In this document: piece after piece, positions 5,901 to 6,083 of the stretch
How the letters are laid out: the number at the start of each line of letters is the position of its first letter
Numbering within the stretch: the first letter of the stretch is position 1
From: Deltaproteobacteria bacterium
GTDB lineage: Bacteria; Desulfobacterota_C; Deferrisomatia; Deferrisomatales; JACRMM01
NCBI GenBank assembly: GCA_016218905.1
Contig: JACRCS010000547.1
Location: 1 to 6,083 of the forward strand
Direction of reading: 5' to 3'
DNA: 6,083 nucleotides
Position numbers and translations under genes: made by a program
The notes under the pieces: generated by a model
The model's input: only the letters and a program-made list of their open reading frames with translations
Databases searched by the model: none
Told to the model about the DNA's origin: nothing

Positions 5901-6083
5901 TGAGCGCGTGCAGGTCTTGTCGTCCGCGGTCACCGTCAGCGTCCAGGAGTAGGTGCCCGGCGCCGCGTAGGTGTGGGATGGATTCGGCTCGGTCGAGGTG
6001 CTGCCGTCGCCGAAGTCCCAGAGGGTCGCGGGCGCCGCGAGGCAGGATGTGGCAACGACCTGGCTCGTGAACTGGCTCGCGAG
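2922..6083 (-). CDS. Large secreted-type multidomain protein with PKD, tandem beta modules and a clan GH-A-like glycoside hydrolase domain (5' partial)
   Basis: Probable exported carbohydrate-active enzyme; 1053 residues are visible, ending at TAG 2924-2922. The frame stays open to the right edge. The GTG at 5933 lies inside a PKD domain and is not the real start, so the signal peptide and N-terminus are missing. Order in visible residues: PKD remnant (1-64), two long repeats (about 79-310 and 322-557), TIM-barrel catalytic domain (about 565-955) with an eight-Cys insert (833-873), and C-terminal beta domain (about 956-1053). Catalytic evidence: WDLVEP on an early barrel strand (618-623), HWQVGNETG with Asn712-Glu713 as candidate acid/base, DLHHWG (780-785) on strand 6, and ELWSCEHG with Glu818 as candidate nucleophile 105 residues later. 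This is the usual retaining clan GH-A arrangement. The closing GLVADG and KPRPAFHSYRMLA segments and the C-terminal beta domain recall GH39-like enzymes. The exact family and substrate are not assignable by eye. It converges on the exporter operon, and no functional link between them is visible. Confidence 0.88.
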   Translation of the reverse strand, partial: LASQFTSQVVATSCLAAPATLWDFGDGSTSTEPNPSHTYAAPGTYSWTLTVTADDKTCTRSGTVDALGSSTEGASSLVVPIVLSSHGAGDALYVSEMTLTNRGSADATITFSYTPSFGGGGGLASDTLGAGRQKTVPDALAYLRALNGAIAPESGDRGGTLRVGIAGLVTEDDVSIAVRTKSPSGGGWAGVAYRAIPVSRALTGTSYLCGLRQDGRDRSNVAVLNAGSDASGPITLRMTVISGDPAAPMAQALPDVTLSPGGFTQYSGILATAGVANGMVRVERIAGSAPYYAYGVINDQVTSDGSFVPPSTSADLSGVARLTVPVIVETAAYASELILTNFSATPRSLRFTYVAGAVAGGSATFSLDVGPSEQRIVPDLVEYLRSRGTAGIGSSGPDFVGTLFASVASGDAAGLFLGARTSTRGSSRYGVFSGAVPFGKAAVSEAWVYGLQQTTESRTNLALVNTGELGDATDSLRVELFDGESGAKVGTVEGDATTLEARGFTQLGSVLATHAPGTSNAYARITRTSGNNPFIAYSVVNDGAHPGERTGDGAFVGMDAVGTDPFPQAFGVFAAFAPEFQPFWTSLGLDYPGYLIWAGARMKELGATWSRSNLQLVWDLVEPVTGGGFDWTASRGGEEVFAGAAAGGVQYLAVFHEGSGPTRMPSQPTLRNPLDDLPAYTRFVQAAVERYDGDGTDDAPGGIVIKHWQVGNETGIWTNTGRSNAEYVRWFEATEAAIHRADPEARVALIASTDGSSMDPLHSEVITTLAADGVRFDVVDLHHWGTASLASSRMDAVPAYRSLLSSVGAGDTELWSCEHGTYVGTPVQQPGQCSPTCPTNQVCTPFKTCVPRCTSDASCPAALPRCETSTGLCTQVTPDQSRADQARSLLYRYVVNRALGVKRILWNNLAAWRCFGGGCGSYYDRLGLVADGYGPGETLADAGKPRPAFHSYRMLAARTDAPVAESLGEVETGDPSLHVFLYRTRGSGKQGLVAWTDQAKTAVIDFAAPRAEVTSLVTDDLGTPLSHQVLATSSGKLSVPLDPDPVWIAEPDE
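2925..3218 (-). other. C-terminal beta-sandwich-like domain of the hydrolase
   Basis: The last ~98 residues alternate hydrophobic and polar residues (HVFLYRTRG, GLVAWTDQAKTAVIDF, AEVTSLVTDDLG, KLSVPLDPDPVWIAEPDE). This pattern matches the small beta domain that often packs against GH39/GH-A barrels and closes with a PVW/PVYIE-like strand. No catalytic residues are expected here. Confidence 0.6.
3219..4391 (-). other. Clan GH-A-like TIM-barrel glycoside hydrolase domain
   Basis: Residues about 565-955 of the visible chain. Strand landmarks in order: GATWSRSNLQLVWDLVEP (early strand with conserved Trp/Glu), YLAVFHEGSGP (strand 3), IVIKHWQVGNETG (strand 4, Asn-Glu pair at 712-713), VRFDVVDLHHWG (strand 6), TELWSCEHGTY (strand 7, Glu818) and VKRILWNNLAAW (strand 8). 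The Asn-Glu pair on strand 4 and Glu on strand 7 is the retaining mechanism signature of the clan. The residue after Glu713 is Thr, where many family members have Pro. Confidence 0.78.
3465..3587 (-). other. Eight-cysteine insert in the loop after catalytic strand 7
   Basis: Between the candidate nucleophile strand and the next barrel helix, the hydrolase carries eight cysteines (visible 833, 837, 843, 849, 853, 859, 866, 873) with spacing C-x3-C-x5-C-x5-C-x3-C-x5-C-x6-C-x6-C. It looks like two consecutive four-Cys units; the second (CTSDASCP...C...TGLC) resembles Cys-rich motifs of secreted myxobacterial-type proteins. Probably disulfide-bonded, consistent with an extracytoplasmic location. 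Its role is unknown. Confidence 0.8.
4413..5120 (-). repeat. Tandem module 2 of the hydrolase N-terminal region (protein-level repeat)
   Basis: About 236 residues (visible 322-557), beginning RLTVPVIVET and ending NDGAHPGERTGDGAFVG. It is the second copy of the preceding module, with clear but diverged similarity and small length differences, so the duplication looks old. It lies directly before the catalytic barrel and probably acts as a stalk or binding region. Function is unknown. Confidence 0.85.
5154..5849 (-). repeat. Tandem module 1 of the hydrolase N-terminal region (protein-level repeat)
   Basis: About 232 residues (visible 79-310), beginning VVPIVLSS and ending NDQVTSDGSFVPP. It is beta-rich, with Gly/Ser-rich turns. 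It aligns along its whole length with the next module at anchors such as VSEMTLTN / ASELILTN, VPDALAYLR / VPDLVEYLR, YLCGLRQ / WVYGLQQ, SNVAVLNAG / TNLALVNTG, GGFTQYSGILAT / RGFTQLGSVLAT and YYAYGVIND / FIAYSVVND. I do not recognise a named family. Confidence 0.85.
5892..6083 (-). other. PKD domain (partial) at the window edge
   Basis: Reading the minus strand from base 6083, the chain contains LWDFGDGSTSTEPNPSHTYA followed by PGTYSWTLTV. These are the WDFGDG, NPSHTY and PGTY/LTV signatures of a polycystic-kidney-disease (PKD) immunoglobulin-like domain. Only its first strand or so is cut off. Such domains are common in secreted bacterial hydrolases as spacers or carbohydrate-contact modules. 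Its presence proves that the coding region continues upstream of base 5933. Confidence 0.9.

Noticed and set aside
3114..5903. A 929-codon open frame on the plus strand, antisense to the hydrolase gene.
   Set aside because: Its product is an Arg/Gly/Asp/Val-rich sequence without recognisable domains or periodic hydrophobicity. The minus-strand frame encodes recognisable PKD and GH-A motifs. Long antisense frames are expected where third positions are mostly G/C.
2922..6083. A functional link between the hydrolase and the MacAB-like exporter, such as export of the enzyme or its products.
   Set aside because: The genes are convergent and share no regulatory sequence. MacAB-type pumps move small molecules or peptides, not large hydrolases. 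Proximity alone is not evidence.

Overview
The window is strongly GC-rich and almost entirely coding; third codon positions are mostly G or C. It suggests a Gram-negative bacterium, because it encodes a tripartite-type efflux adaptor with a TolC-interaction-like hairpin tip and a large secreted multi-domain hydrolase. The lineage cannot be fixed from the sequence. The secreted protein architecture (PKD domain, tandem beta-rich modules, Cys-rich insert) and the split MacAB genes would fit Acidobacteriota or Myxococcota. That is an impression, not a demonstration.

Plus strand, 1-2901: three tightly packed genes form one apparent operon. They are a MacA/HlyD-family periplasmic adaptor (5' end outside the window), a MacB/LolD-type ABC ATPase, and a MacB/FtsX-type permease. 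The stop of the first overlaps the GTG start of the second (GTGA), and the stop of the second shares a base with the ATG of the third (TGATG), so translation is probably coupled. Together they would make a MacAB-like exporter with the ATPase and permease as separate proteins rather than one fused chain. The adaptor would link the permease to an outer-membrane channel, which is not encoded here. Nothing visible identifies the substrate.

Minus strand, 6083-2922: one very long reading frame converges on the operon and runs off the right edge. From its visible N-terminal side it holds part of a PKD domain, two long tandem repeats (each apparently built of two related halves), and a clan GH-A-like TIM-barrel glycoside hydrolase domain with candidate acid/base and nucleophile glutamates. 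An eight-cysteine insert lies just after the nucleophile strand, and a C-terminal beta domain follows. It is most likely an exported or surface carbohydrate-active enzyme; its signal peptide would lie outside the window.

The two transcription units are separated by only 20 bp, nearly all of which can fold into an imperfect hairpin. No RNA genes, mobile elements, CRISPR arrays or recognisable promoters were seen. The exporter is an ordinary type. The less ordinary object is the hydrolase, with its nested duplication and Cys-rich active-site-side insert.
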